A stretch of 64,000 nt of DNA from Embleya hyalina (GCF_003967355.1 NZ_BIFH01000026.1:124001-188000); one strand, 5' to 3'. Counted from the first letter of the stretch, positions 8,927-17,790 are shown. The notes: generated by a model not told the origin, from the letters alone. Numbers and translations are program-made.

Positions 8927-9505
8927 TCACGTGCGACCGTACGTCGCCACCGACGTCCCCCCGGCGAGGACCGTCCCACCCGTGCGGGTGAACGCGTGCG
9001 CCCCGAACACGCCCGACATCATGGGAATTCCGCTGCCGATCAGGACCGGGTAGGTCTTGATCACCAACTCGTCGATCTCGTCGATCAGACTGCCGGCCAG
9101 GCGCCCCCCACCGGCCAGCCAGATGCCCTTGCCGGTCGGTTCGGCCTTCAACTCGCGCACCTTGGCGACCGGGTCGCCGGCGATCAGGGTCACCGCGGGG
9201 TCGAGGGTCTCGGTGATCGTCTCGGTGACCACATAGGTCCGGAGATGGGCGTACGGGTCGGGAAAGCCCTGTCGAATACCGGGCTCATAGGTGCCCCGAC
9301 CCATCACGACCGTGTCGAAGTGCCGGAACTCCGCGTCCGGAGCGACCCCCACGTGCGGGGCGAGGTGCGTCGGCAACGTCTCCGGATACTCGGCGACCAG
9401 GTGTGCCACCACGTCCTCCCCGACCGGGAAGAAGTCGTAGCCGCCGTCCTTGTCGGCGATGAAGCCGTCGATGGTGGTGGCGATGAAGTAGGTGAGCTTT
9501 CGCAT
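8927..9505 (-). CDS. Dihydrofolate reductase-like (RibD C-terminal domain) family protein
   Basis: The protein has 192 residues and begins 'MRKLTYFIATTIDGFIADKDGG', the usual start of YyaP/YwjB-type DHFR-like proteins. 'DTVVMGRGTYE' and 'GKGIWLAGGGRLAGSLI' follow and match the NADPH-binding turns of the RibD C-terminal domain. These proteins are predicted NADPH-dependent reductases but usually not true folate enzymes, and their substrates are mostly unknown. I placed the start at the ATG at 9505 because homology begins there and GGAAAGAG precedes it. A perfect inverted repeat lies about 50 bp upstream (see 9558-9583), suggesting repression by a small dimeric regulator. No regulator gene sits beside it. 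Confidence 0.9.
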   Translation of the reverse strand: MRKLTYFIATTIDGFIADKDGGYDFFPVGEDVVAHLVAEYPETLPTHLAPHVGVAPDAEFRHFDTVVMGRGTYEPGIRQGFPDPYAHLRTYVVTETITETLDPAVTLIAGDPVAKVRELKAEPTGKGIWLAGGGRLAGSLIDEIDELVIKTYPVLIGSGIPMMSGVFGAHAFTRTGGTVLAGGTSVATYGRT

Positions 9506-9557
9506 GCGGTCTCTTTCCGTGGTGCGTTCCGAGCCGGACGACGGCCCGGCAAGATGA

Positions 9558-9583
9558 CTACAGTTATAGTACTTCAACTGTAG
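9558..9583. promoter_or_regulatory. Perfect 8-bp inverted repeat upstream of the DHFR-like gene
   Basis: CTACAGTT (9558-9565) and AACTGTAG (9576-9583) are exact reverse complements separated by ten AT-rich bases centred on AGTACT. The site is unusually AT-rich for this genome and lies 53-78 bp upstream of the ATG at 9505, where the minus-strand promoter should be. This geometry suits a winged-helix dimer of the MarR, HxlR or PadR type. The protein that binds it is unknown, and none is encoded next to it. Confidence 0.6.
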
Positions 9584-9611
9584 TGGTGCAAGCCTTGAAC
9601 CGGAGGCTTCC

Positions 9612-10655
9612 TCACCAGGGGCGCGAGTCCGGACCCGGCAGCGGGCGCAGTCCCGGCCAGGACGTCAGCAGGCGTCCGCGCAACTCCCTTGCCAACAGCC
9701 CCAGTTCGCGCAACGGCTCGGTCGCGGTGTCGGCCACCACGCCGAGCCGGTGCACCAGCCGCTCGCGGGCCGAGATGTAACCCCACTCGAAGTCCTGCAC
9801 CGGCACCCGGTCCAGGTGGTCCACGCTGTCCCGGTGCGCCCGCTCGACCAGCGCGTCGCCCCGGATCAGCCAGCCCGCGCAGGCGTCGGCGACGGACGCC
9901 TCCGGGTCGAGGTCGCGGCCGGTGTGCGCCCGCCAGGTCGCCGCGTAGACCGCCTCCACCTCGGCCGACCGCGGTCCGGGCAGCGACATCGCGCACCAGC
10001 AGGTGGGGAACCCGATCCGCAGATAGGCCAATTCGACCAGCCCGTCGCCCAGCGCGGCCTGCTCGAAGTCGACGAACCGCACCCCGTCGACCGTCCGCAG
10101 GTCGTTGCCCGGACACGGATCGCCGTGCAACAGCGCGTACCGGCCGACCGGGTCGAGCCGGGTCAGCAGGGCGGCCAACTCGGCGGGCACACCCGGCGGG
10201 ATCGGTACGTCCAGCGCCGCGGCCAACCGCAGGAACGACTCGGCGTCGGCGGCGGTCGGCGCGCGCCAGGCCGGCAGCGCGTCCGCGTCCGCCGGCCCGG
10301 TGAGCGCGTGCAGCCGGGCCAGCGCCTCGGCGTAGCCGGGCAGCCAGTCGTCGGTGGGCCCGAGGTCGTCCAGATACTCCAACACCATCACGCACGCGTC
10401 GGGATCGGTGGCCAGCACCCGGGGCCCGACCGGCCCCCGCGCGGCCAGCCGCAACCCGGCCACCTCGCGGGCGAAGCGCACCGACGCGCCGTCCCGGTTG
10501 TCGCCTCCGTCGGTGATCCACTTGACGATCGCCCGCTCGCCGCCGAACTCCACCCGCCACACCCGCGAACGCGGGCTGCTGTCCAACAACTTCACCCGCT
10601 TCGGCGCACCCAGGCTCGTCCGCAATTCGTCACCGATCGGCACCCTGAATCTCAT
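9612..10655 (-). CDS. Aminoglycoside phosphotransferase (APH)-family kinase
   Basis: This 347-residue protein has the APH/choline-kinase fold signatures: 'AIVKWITDGG' as the probable ATP-anchoring lysine strand, 'VMVLEYLDDLG' for the hinge, the Brenner motif 'LLHGDPCPGND' (H-G-D-x-x-x-x-N) holding the catalytic aspartate, and 'VRFVDFEQAALG' supplying the metal-binding DxE/D. The family phosphorylates hydroxyl groups on antibiotics, sugars, choline or other small molecules. Nothing in the sequence points to an antibiotic substrate. The ATG at 10655 begins the homologous part. An upstream extension of 60 residues in the same frame is Arg/Thr-rich and was not used. Confidence 0.85.
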   Translation of the reverse strand: MRFRVPIGDELRTSLGAPKRVKLLDSSPRSRVWRVEFGGERAIVKWITDGGDNRDGASVRFAREVAGLRLAARGPVGPRVLATDPDACVMVLEYLDDLGPTDDWLPGYAEALARLHALTGPADADALPAWRAPTAADAESFLRLAAALDVPIPPGVPAELAALLTRLDPVGRYALLHGDPCPGNDLRTVDGVRFVDFEQAALGDGLVELAYLRIGFPTCWCAMSLPGPRSAEVEAVYAATWRAHTGRDLDPEASVADACAGWLIRGDALVERAHRDSVDHLDRVPVQDFEWGYISARERLVHRLGVVADTATEPLRELGLLARELRGRLLTSWPGLRPLPGPDSRPW

Positions 10656-10722
10656 GACGCACACACCTACCCAGGCGACGCCCCGCCGCACGCGACCGAC
10701 CCGACGGCCGCCGGGCCGGCCC

Positions 10723-11217
10723 CTACGGGTAGTCGAAGAACCGGATCCACCAGGTCGGCGCGTCCTCGACCGTGTAGTGGTCGGCGAGCCTGCTCGCCCC
10801 GTCGTACGTGGTCCGCAGCAGGTCCTCCGGCACAACGGTGTAGCCGAGGTCGTCCAGCGCGGCGGCGACCCGTTCCGTCTCCTCCGGCGCCACGTACGCG
10901 GGTGCCGCGCCGACGGGGTGGTCGTCCGGCGCGTCGACCCCGATCACCGCCAGGTCGCCGAAGTTGCTCACCACCAGGGTGATCCGCCCGGTCCCGGACA
11001 GCGCCGTCGCGGGCACCACGATCGCCCCGTGCCGACTCGCCGCCCCCGCCTCGCCCTCGACCGGGCACCGACAGGCGAAGTCCGCGTCCAGGCGCGCCAC
11101 GAGCCGGTCGAACCGCTCGCGCGCGGCGTCGGGGTCGTAGTCCGCCGGGGCGGTCAGGTGGTCCGGGTCGTCCAGGGCGCGCAACAGCGCCCAGGCGTGC
11201 TCGTCGTCCAGTGTCAT
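10723..11217 (-). CDS. Uncharacterised protein
   Basis: This 164-residue, acidic, soluble protein is not one I can name. It begins 'MTLDDEHAWALLRALDDPDHL', has a central strand pair 'ITLVVSNFGDLAVIGVD', and ends with the aromatic 'APTWWIRFFDYP'. Two cysteines lie close together in 'ACRCPVEG'. The pattern of short helices followed by a beta hairpin suggests a compact alpha/beta fold. It is followed on the same strand, after 67 bp, by the APH-family kinase gene, and its own upstream region is shared with the divergent MFS gene at 11460. The start at 11217 was chosen over an in-frame ATG at 11310, whose extra residues are Gly/Arg-rich. Confidence 0.75.
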   Translation of the reverse strand: MTLDDEHAWALLRALDDPDHLTAPADYDPDAARERFDRLVARLDADFACRCPVEGEAGAASRHGAIVVPATALSGTGRITLVVSNFGDLAVIGVDAPDDHPVGAAPAYVAPEETERVAAALDDLGYTVVPEDLLRTTYDGASRLADHYTVEDAPTWWIRFFDYP

Positions 11218-11459
11218 GCTCAGCCGATCCGTTCCGATGCGCGGCGCCCGCCCGTACCCGACTCCCGAACCGCGCACACCCGGGCCCGCCCGACGGCCGC
11301 CCATACCCACCCGGGGCCGCCGGTGCGATGATCTTCCTCCGCAGCGGTATACACCCGCCCGAACCGGTTCGCGAGCGCCCCGCCCGGGGCGGGCCGGTCT
11401 CGTGCGGCACGCTGTGGGTCCGCACCTCGTCCGATCCCCGAACCGGTGGTGAATCCGGC

Positions 11460-12770
11460 ATGACCGCTCTTGACCCGGCCATACCCGAGTCGGCTCGCCC
11501 CGAGTCGGCCGCCCCCGTGTCCGCCGACCCCGAGCCGGTCGACCGCTCGGACCTGCAACGGCGCACCGTTCGGACCCTGATCGCCGCGCAGGTCGTCGGC
11601 GGTGTGGGCATGGGTTCGGCGCTGACCGTCGGCGGGCTGCTCGCCGAGGACCTGTCCGGGTCCAAGAGCTGGTCCGGCGTGGCCACCACCGCGATCACCC
11701 TGGGCGCGGCGTTGTTCGCGCTGCCGATGTCGCGCGCCGCGACCCGATACGGACGTCGCGTCGCGCTCACCGCCGGCTGGGCGGTCGCGGCGATCGCGGC
11801 CGGCGGGGTGATCCTGGCGGCGGTGCTGGGGTGGTTCCCGCTGCTGATCGCCGCGCTGCTCGTGTTCGGCGCGGGGACCGCGGCCAACCTCCAGTCGCGC
11901 TACGCGGCGACCGACCTCGCCGACGACGCCGGCCGGGCCCGGGCGCTGTCGGTCGTGGTCTGGTCGACCACCGTCGGCGCGGTCCTGGGTCCCAACCTGA
12001 ACGAGCCGGGCGCGGTGGTCGGCCGCGCCCTGGACCTGCCCGAGTTGGCCGGTCCGTTCCTGTTCTCGATCGTCTCGTTCGCCGGCGCCGGGATCATCCT
12101 GTGGGTGGCGCTGCGCCCGGACCCGCTGCTCGTCGCGCGCGCCGATCTGGGCGACCGGGTGCCGCCCCGGGCCGGTCTGCGCGGGGCGTTCGCGGTGATC
12201 CGCCGGGCGCCGCGCGCGCTGCTCGGCCTGGCGACAGTGGCGTTCGGGCACGTGGTGATGGTGTCGGTGATGGCGATGACACCCGTACACATGAAGGACC
12301 ACGGCACCGCGTTGACCCTGGTCGGGCTCACGATCAGTCTGCACATCGCGGGGATGTACGCGTTGTCCCCCGTGGTCGGCTGGACGGCCGACCGGTTCGG
12401 CCGGATCCCGGTGATCCTGGGCGGCCAGTTCGTGCTGCTGCTCGCGGTGTTCACGGCCGGTACCTCGGGCCACTCCACGTGGCGCACCATGGTCGGGCTG
12501 ATCCTGCTCGGCCTCGGCTGGTCGTGCTGTCTGGTCGCGGGCTCGGCGCTGCTCGCCGAGTCGGTGCCGGCGGGTGAGCGGCCGGGCGTGCAGGGTGTGT
12601 CGGACCTGCTGATGAACCTGGCCGGCGCGGCGGGCGGCGCGGTCTCCGGATCGGTCCTGGGCATGGCCGGCTACGGCGGTCTGAACCTGGTGGCGGGCCT
12701 GCTCACCGCCCCGGTCCTGTGCGTGGCGGCCGGCTTCGCGCTCGGTCGCGGTCGCCGCCGCACCGCCTGA
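11460..12770 (+). CDS. MFS transporter
   Basis: The product has 436 residues with about 12 hydrophobic segments after a 40-residue acidic, Pro/Ala-rich cytoplasmic N-terminus. Between segments 2 and 3 it carries 'SRAATRYGRRVALTAG', a variant of the MFS loop motif D-R-x-G-R-R/K. The equivalent loop in the second half is 'WTADRFGRIPVILGGQ'. The two six-helix halves are joined by a loop near residues 215-235. It is a secondary transporter of the inner membrane, most likely an exporter of a small organic molecule. It is transcribed away from the unknown gene at 11217. No regulator is adjacent, so the substrate is unknown. Confidence 0.9.
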   Translation: MTALDPAIPESARPESAAPVSADPEPVDRSDLQRRTVRTLIAAQVVGGVGMGSALTVGGLLAEDLSGSKSWSGVATTAITLGAALFALPMSRAATRYGRRVALTAGWAVAAIAAGGVILAAVLGWFPLLIAALLVFGAGTAANLQSRYAATDLADDAGRARALSVVVWSTTVGAVLGPNLNEPGAVVGRALDLPELAGPFLFSIVSFAGAGIILWVALRPDPLLVARADLGDRVPPRAGLRGAFAVIRRAPRALLGLATVAFGHVVMVSVMAMTPVHMKDHGTALTLVGLTISLHIAGMYALSPVVGWTADRFGRIPVILGGQFVLLLAVFTAGTSGHSTWRTMVGLILLGLGWSCCLVAGSALLAESVPAGERPGVQGVSDLLMNLAGAAGGAVSGSVLGMAGYGGLNLVAGLLTAPVLCVAAGFALGRGRRRTA

Positions 12771-12979
12771 GCCCCCGTCCGCCTGAGCCCCCGGCCGCCC
12801 GAGCCGACCGCCGGCCGCCGCCGCCCGTCGGCGCTCTCCCGCGCCCCCGCCGCCCGCCGCCGTCGCGCCCCCCGGATGGCCCGTCCCGCTCGTGGCCTCC
12901 CCCATTCGGCCATATGTTTGGACAAAATGTGCCAAATGGTCGCGGGTTTCCTGCCCGGGCCTTCCCGGAAGGGGCAGCC

Positions 12980-14335
12980 ATGGTGCAGCGGGTGGTCGTC
13001 GTCGGAGCGGGCTTCGCGGGGTTCGAGACGGTGCGCAGGTTGGAGCGATCCCTCGGCCCCCGCGAGGCCGAGATCGTGCTGGTCAGCCCGATGGACTACA
13101 TGGTGTACCGCCCGCTGCTCCCGCAGGTCGCGGCCGGGGTGTTGTCCTCGCGCACCACGGCGGTGCCGCTGCACCGGATGTTCGAGCGCACGCACGTGCT
13201 CCCCGGCGGCGTGATCGGCGTGGACCTGGCCGCGAAGGTCTGCGTGGTGCGCAAGATCTCCGGCGACATCGGCAACGAGCACTACGACAAGCTGGTCCTG
13301 GCCCCGGGCAGCGTCACCCGCACCTTCGACATCCCCGGCCTGACCACCTACGGCCACGGGATGAAGAACCTGGCCGAGGCGGTGTATCTGCGCGACCACG
13401 TGATCGCCCAGCTGGAGATCGCCAACTCCAGCACCGACCCGGCCGAGCGCGCCTCGCGCTGCCAGTTCGTCGTGGTCGGCGGCGGCTACGCGGGCGTGGA
13501 GACCGCCGCGTGCCTGGAGATGCTGACCACCAAGTCGCTGCGGCACTTCCCGCGCCTGGACCCCGCGCAGGTGCGCTGGATGATCGTCGACATCGCGCCG
13601 CGCCTGCTGCCCGAACTCGGCGAGAACCTGGGCAAGGCCACCCTGCAGATGCTGGCCAAGCGCGGCGTGGACGTGCGGCTCGGGGTCAGCGTGCAGGAGA
13701 TCACCGAGGACTCGGTCACCCTGACCACGGGCGAGAAGTTGCCGTGCCGCACGCTGGTCTGGACGGCGGGCGTCACCGCGAGCCCGCTGGTCGGCACGCT
13801 GGGCACCGAGTTGGTGCGGGGCCGGCTGGCGGTCGCCGCCGATCTGGCCGTACCCGGGCATCCGGACGTGTTCGCGCTCGGCGACGCCGCGGCCGTACCG
13901 GACCTGGCCAAGGGCGACGGCGCGATCTGCCCGCCCACCGCGCAGTACGCGCACCGCCAGGCCAAGATCGCCGCCGCCAACGTGGTCGCCACGCTGCGCG
14001 GCCAACCGCTGAGCCCGTTCCGGCACAAGGACCTGGGCCTGGTCGTCGACCTCGGCGGCACCCAGGCGGTGGCCCGCCCGCTCGGCCACGAGATGCGCGG
14101 CCTGCCCGCCCAGGCGATCACGCGCGGCTACCACCTGCTGACGGTGCCGTCGATCCGAGCCCGCACCCGGGTGTTGTCCAACTGGATCCAGCACGCCTTC
14201 GCGGGCGACGACCTGGTCCGCCTCGGCTTCATGTCGGATCAGGACGGCCGGATGGGCAACCTGGAGAAGACCGACGCGTACCTGTCCGGCGACGAGATCA
14301 CCGCCCGCACCGGCTCCCGCGCCGCGCACCCGTAA
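12980..14335 (+). CDS. NAD(P)/FAD-dependent oxidoreductase, NDH-2-like
   Basis: The protein has 451 residues. It starts with an FAD-binding Rossmann motif 'VVVVGAGFAGFE' (about residues 5-16) and has a second dinucleotide-binding motif 'FVVVGGGYAGVETA' for NAD(P)H. 'VFALGDAA' near the C-terminus closes the FAD site. The arrangement and the 'LVLVSPMDYMVYRPLLPQVAAG' segment match type II NADH:quinone oxidoreductases, which pass electrons from NADH to menaquinone without pumping protons. The final 40 residues are only moderately hydrophobic, so membrane attachment would be by an amphipathic region. A strong GAAGGGG precedes the ATG at 12980. An AT-rich stretch at about 12905-12945 holds TTTGG/CCAAA arms and is the probable promoter. 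Confidence 0.9.
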   Translation: MVQRVVVVGAGFAGFETVRRLERSLGPREAEIVLVSPMDYMVYRPLLPQVAAGVLSSRTTAVPLHRMFERTHVLPGGVIGVDLAAKVCVVRKISGDIGNEHYDKLVLAPGSVTRTFDIPGLTTYGHGMKNLAEAVYLRDHVIAQLEIANSSTDPAERASRCQFVVVGGGYAGVETAACLEMLTTKSLRHFPRLDPAQVRWMIVDIAPRLLPELGENLGKATLQMLAKRGVDVRLGVSVQEITEDSVTLTTGEKLPCRTLVWTAGVTASPLVGTLGTELVRGRLAVAADLAVPGHPDVFALGDAAAVPDLAKGDGAICPPTAQYAHRQAKIAAANVVATLRGQPLSPFRHKDLGLVVDLGGTQAVARPLGHEMRGLPAQAITRGYHLLTVPSIRARTRVLSNWIQHAFAGDDLVRLGFMSDQDGRMGNLEKTDAYLSGDEITARTGSRAAHP

Positions 14336-14373
14336 GCGGGGCCGCGGCGCCCGGTGCCCGCCGCGCGCACCGA

Positions 14374-14796
14374 TCAGGCGTCGCGTTCGGCACGCTCCTT
14401 CAGGCCCGCCGCCTCCATCCGCAGATAGCGCCGGGTGAGGTTGCCCGCGACCAGGCCGACCAGCGGGGTGAGCAGGCCGCTCTGGCGCAGGATCAGCTCC
14501 ACCGTGACGCCACCGTCGTCGACCCGGATGCGGTGCTCGGCGAGGGAGGTCACCCCGCCGCCGCGCGACGTCCAGGTGAACGATCGCCCCGGTTCGCATT
14601 CGGTGACCGTCCATCGGGTGGCGGGCAGCCGGGGCTGCTTGACCAGGACCCGGCTCCCGACGCCGAACGGCTCCCGGTCCGATCGGCGCACCTCGCTCAT
14701 GGACGCGGTCCAGGTGGGCCAGCGCTCGACGTCCGTCAGGATCTCCCAGACCCGCTCGGCCGTCGCCTCGATGCGGATGCTCTCGTGGTAGGTCAC
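14374..14796 (-). CDS. SRPBCC family protein (polyketide cyclase/dehydrase-like)
   Basis: This 140-residue protein has the START-like SRPBCC pattern: 'SIRIEATAERVWEILTDVERWPTWTASMSEV' at the N-terminus, a central run of beta strands with 'RWTVTECEPGRSFTWTS', and a long C-terminal helix 'LTRRYLRMEAAGLKERAE'. Such proteins form a deep hydrophobic cavity and bind or turn over lipids, polyketides or aromatic compounds. Many are stand-alone proteins of unknown ligand. The GTG at 14796 was chosen because the fold begins immediately after it and GGGGGAACG precedes it. It is divergent from the PCMT-like methyltransferase gene at 14961. Confidence 0.88.
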   Translation of the reverse strand: MTYHESIRIEATAERVWEILTDVERWPTWTASMSEVRRSDREPFGVGSRVLVKQPRLPATRWTVTECEPGRSFTWTSRGGGVTSLAEHRIRVDDGGVTVELILRQSGLLTPLVGLVAGNLTRRYLRMEAAGLKERAERDA

Positions 14797-14960
14797 CGTT
14801 CCCCCATTCCGCCGGCGAACGCGCCGGTCACCGTCGGCCCATGGTCCACACGAGGGGGTGGTGGGACAAGAGGGAGGCGTGTCGATTCGGGGGGCGCGCG
14901 CCGCGCGGGCCGGGCGCCGTGCGGGGTGCCGAGGGGCGTCGAGGTGGGTACACGGGGGCC

Positions 14961-16097
14961 ATGAACGACGAGCGCACGGCGGCCCGGCTGCGGAACGCGC
15001 TGGTGGAGCGATTGCGGCTGGGCGGGAGCATACGCACCGAGGCGGTCGCGAGCGCGATGTCCGAGGTGCCGCGCGAGGTGTTCGTGCCCGGTGGCACCTC
15101 GCCGGCACGTGCGTACGAGGACCGGGTGGTGGTGTTGTCCATCGACGCGCGCGGGTTGCCGGACAGTACGGTCAGCCAGCCGGCGATGATCGCGCTGATG
15201 CTCGAACAGCTGGCCGTGCGGCCCGGGATGCGGGTGCTGGAGATCGGCACGGGCAGCGGCTACAACGCGGCGCTGCTCGCCCATCTGGTCGGCGCGGCGG
15301 GCGAGGTGGTCAGCGTCGAGGTGTCCGCCGAGTTGGCGGGCGCGGCGGCGCGGCGGTTGGCCGGGCTCGGCACGCGTGTGGACGTGCGGACCGGGGACGG
15401 CTGGGCCGGCGTCGCGGACCGGGCGCCGTTCGACCGGATCGAGGCCACGGTGGGTGTGCCGGACCTGCCGCCGGAGTGGGTGGAGCAGTTGGCCCCGGGC
15501 GGGTTGCTGGTCGCGCCGATGTGGTTGCGGCCCGGGTTGGAGTTGGCGGTCGCCTGGGAGCGGACCGAGGGCGCGGCGCTGACCAGCGTGTCGGTCGCGC
15601 GCTGCGGGTTCCTCCAGTTGCGCGGGCCGCACGCCGGTCCGGGACGTACCCACGCGCTGACCGGCGATCTCGCGGTGATCGGCGAGGATCTGCCGCCGGC
15701 CGCGTTGGACGTGTTGCGCGACCTGATCGATCACGGCGCGGTGGACGCGGGTCCGGTGCTCGGCCCGGTGGACTCGCGGCTGACCGGGTTCGCGCTGGCC
15801 GAGCCGCGCTCGGTGTTGTTCCTGGGGCATCCGGGCGACGGGACGACATGGGGGTTGTTCGACCCGGAGCGGCCCGCGCTGGCGGTGTTGATGCGTGATC
15901 GCATCCTGGTGTACGGCGATCGGGACGCGGCGGTCGAGCTGTACTACGGGGTGGCGGGCGCACCGGTGGTGGACGCCGAGCGGCTGCGGCTCGAGGCGGT
16001 TTCGGCGGGTACCGCCTTCCCGCCCGCACCGCGCCCGGACGGGCGTTCGTGGACGGTGGAGCGGGAGCGGTACCACTACCGGCTGACCGAGATGTAG
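14961..16097 (+). CDS. Protein-L-isoaspartate methyltransferase-like protein with C-terminal extension
   Basis: The product has 378 residues. The first 210 or so match PCMT-type SAM methyltransferases: 'PREVFVPGG', 'STVSQPAMIALMLEQL' (the SQP motif near residues 72-74) and SAM motif I 'VLEIGTGSGYNAALLA' (about 92-107), with 'LAPGGLLVAPM' as a later motif. True isoaspartyl repair enzymes are about 210-230 residues long. Here about 160 further residues follow, with strands such as 'ALAVLMRDRILVYGDRDAAVELYYG'. Long PCMT-like proteins are widespread in actinomycetes, and some act in peptide natural-product maturation, but no precursor peptide or lanthipeptide synthetase gene is nearby. Repair of damaged protein or methylation of another carboxylate are both possible. 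Confidence 0.85.
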   Translation: MNDERTAARLRNALVERLRLGGSIRTEAVASAMSEVPREVFVPGGTSPARAYEDRVVVLSIDARGLPDSTVSQPAMIALMLEQLAVRPGMRVLEIGTGSGYNAALLAHLVGAAGEVVSVEVSAELAGAAARRLAGLGTRVDVRTGDGWAGVADRAPFDRIEATVGVPDLPPEWVEQLAPGGLLVAPMWLRPGLELAVAWERTEGAALTSVSVARCGFLQLRGPHAGPGRTHALTGDLAVIGEDLPPAALDVLRDLIDHGAVDAGPVLGPVDSRLTGFALAEPRSVLFLGHPGDGTTWGLFDPERPALAVLMRDRILVYGDRDAAVELYYGVAGAPVVDAERLRLEAVSAGTAFPPAPRPDGRSWTVERERYHYRLTEM

Positions 16098-16136
16098 GGC
16101 CCGCGCGCCGGGCGGCCCGGAGGCGGTGGGTTCCGG

Positions 16137-16835
16137 CTACTGCTGCGGGAGCGCGCGAACGACCTGGCCGAAGCGGGCGGATCCGGTCAGGCTCGCGTGT
16201 TCGGGGCCCTTCCACTCGACCTCCAGCTCTTCCAGGATGCCCTCGTGCCACCAGAACATCCCGGTGGACAGGGGCTGTTGGTCCCGGGTCAGGCCCTGTG
16301 CGGTCTTCAGTACGAATCCGGCCATGCCCACCGTGCGCTGCGAGTTGAGCGGCAGCGCGAGCAGGCCGTTGTCCATCGGCGCGCACACCAGGGCGCCGGC
16401 GCGCAGCGGGTCGCCGATCGCCTCGCCGAGGCGGAACAGTTGCGCCGAGCCGGGCCAGCTCTGGCCGAGCAGCGAGTGCAGCGTGGTTCCGGGGGAGATC
16501 TCCATCGGCGTGCCGCCGAAGCCCTCCATCCGCAGGTTGGTCGCGGCCTGGAGCCACACGTCCTCGACGGCCATCCCCCAGTGCTGCACCATCGGCGTCT
16601 CGATCGTGACCGCGGTGCCGTCCGGTCCCTTCACGCACGCCACGGCGACGATCTCGCCGCGCACGCCCAGCGGCCACACCATGGCCTGCGCACCGAGGTG
16701 CGGGCCGGGTCGGCCGATCATCAGTCGCAGATCCTGCCTGATCCGCTCCGGCGGGGCACTCATCAGGACACCGCGCACATCCTGTCCCCAGGCGGTGTTC
16801 TGCTGGTTGCGCGACTGGCGACGAAACAACGCCAC
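16137..16835 (-). CDS. Conserved-looking hypothetical protein
   Basis: This 232-residue soluble protein is one I cannot assign. It has a basic, Gln/Asn-rich start (ALFRRQSRNQQNTAWG), several beta-strand segments ('AQAMVWPLGVRGEIVAVACVKG', 'PLRAGALVCAPMDNGLLALPL') and an aromatic 'STGMFWWHEGILEELEVEWKGP' region. It has no signal peptide or membrane segment. Codon use and composition are those of a real gene, and it has fewer Ala/Arg runs than the shadow frames around it. A short AT-rich leader (about 16836-16890) lies before the start. It sits between the PCMT-like gene and an SDR, with no tight spacing to either. Confidence 0.75.
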   Translation of the reverse strand: MALFRRQSRNQQNTAWGQDVRGVLMSAPPERIRQDLRLMIGRPGPHLGAQAMVWPLGVRGEIVAVACVKGPDGTAVTIETPMVQHWGMAVEDVWLQAATNLRMEGFGGTPMEISPGTTLHSLLGQSWPGSAQLFRLGEAIGDPLRAGALVCAPMDNGLLALPLNSQRTVGMAGFVLKTAQGLTRDQQPLSTGMFWWHEGILEELEVEWKGPEHASLTGSARFGQVVRALPQQ

Positions 16836-16948
16836 GAAAAACTCCTAGCAAGGGGGTGCCGACCGGCCCTGACAAGTCATAGTCAACACCCGCCCCTCGA
16901 CGCAACATCACCGCGTACGCCCGCCGGCCGTCGACCGCGGGTGGAAGG

Positions 16949-17716
16949 TCAGGCCTGGTGGGTGGGGAGGACGACCATGTGGCGCAGGTTGACGTGGCGG
17001 GGGCGGGTCGTGGTGTAGACGATCAGGTCGGCCACGTCGGTCGGGGACAGGGCGCCGATCGTGTCGAACATGGCGCCGAGTTGGCCGGCCTCGCCCAGGG
17101 CCGCGTTGTCGATGTGCGAGCCGAGTTCGGTGTCGGTCAGGCCGGGCTCGATGTTGGTGACCCGAACGTCGCGCGGGCCCAGTTCGCTGCGCAGGGACGC
17201 CGACAGGTGGGTGAGCGCGGCCTTGGTCGCGCCGTAGACGGCGTAGTTCGGGAAGGTCACGTGCGCGCCGATCGAGGAGACGTCGACCAGATCCGCGGTG
17301 CCGCCGTCGGCCGCCGCCGCGACCAGGTCGGCGGTGAACGCCCGGATGATCCGCAGCGCGCCGGTGACGTTGGTGTCGATCATCCGGGTCCACTCGTCGA
17401 TCCGGCCGTCGTCGACGGGGTTGGGCAACATCACCCCGGCCGCGTTGACGACCAGGTCGACGCGGCCCAGTTCGGCCCGGATCCGGGCCGCGCCGGCGTC
17501 CACCGAGTCCTGGTCGGTGACGTCGACCGCGACGGCGAGCGCCGTACCGCCGCCGGCCTCGATCTCGGCGGCGAGGTCCTTCAGCCGGTCCGCACGGCGG
17601 GCGAGCAGGGCGACCCGCGCGCCGTTCGCGGCGAGCCGCCGGGCGGTCTCGGCGCCGATGCCGCTGGCGGCCCCGGTGACGACGGCGGTGCGACCGGTGA
17701 GTGCGGTGTGGTCCAT
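16949..17716 (-). CDS. SDR family oxidoreductase
   Basis: This 255-residue classical short-chain dehydrogenase has TGAASGIG (about residues 15-22), NAAG, the serine of 'VSSIGAHVTFP', and YGATK as the catalytic Tyr-Lys pair. After the second beta strand the sequence is 'LLARRADRLKDLA', with arginines following the acidic-residue position, which suggests NADP(H) use; this is an inference. The C-terminus 'NLRHMVVLPTHQA' matches the clade of SDRs similar to YdfG/serine dehydrogenase-like enzymes. The gene is divergent from an MmyB-type XRE regulator, 162 bp away. In actinomycetes this arrangement often means the regulator controls the reductase. Confidence 0.92.
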   Translation of the reverse strand: MDHTALTGRTAVVTGAASGIGAETARRLAANGARVALLARRADRLKDLAAEIEAGGGTALAVAVDVTDQDSVDAGAARIRAELGRVDLVVNAAGVMLPNPVDDGRIDEWTRMIDTNVTGALRIIRAFTADLVAAAADGGTADLVDVSSIGAHVTFPNYAVYGATKAALTHLSASLRSELGPRDVRVTNIEPGLTDTELGSHIDNAALGEAGQLGAMFDTIGALSPTDVADLIVYTTTRPRHVNLRHMVVLPTHQA

Positions 17717-17790
17717 GGGGGTGTCTCCCGGGTTGATCCGTACTGCGTGACCTGCTGACTCGAACCACTGTGCCGCCGGCCCGCGCGGAC

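Noticed and set aside
9612-10655. Aminoglycoside resistance gene
   Set aside because: The fold is APH-like, but the family is broad and nothing ties this member to antibiotics.
12671-14614. Minus-strand frame of 647 codons opposite the NDH-2-like gene
   Set aside because: Its His/Arg/Gln/Gly-rich translation is the mirror of a normal coding frame. The plus strand has both dinucleotide-binding motifs.
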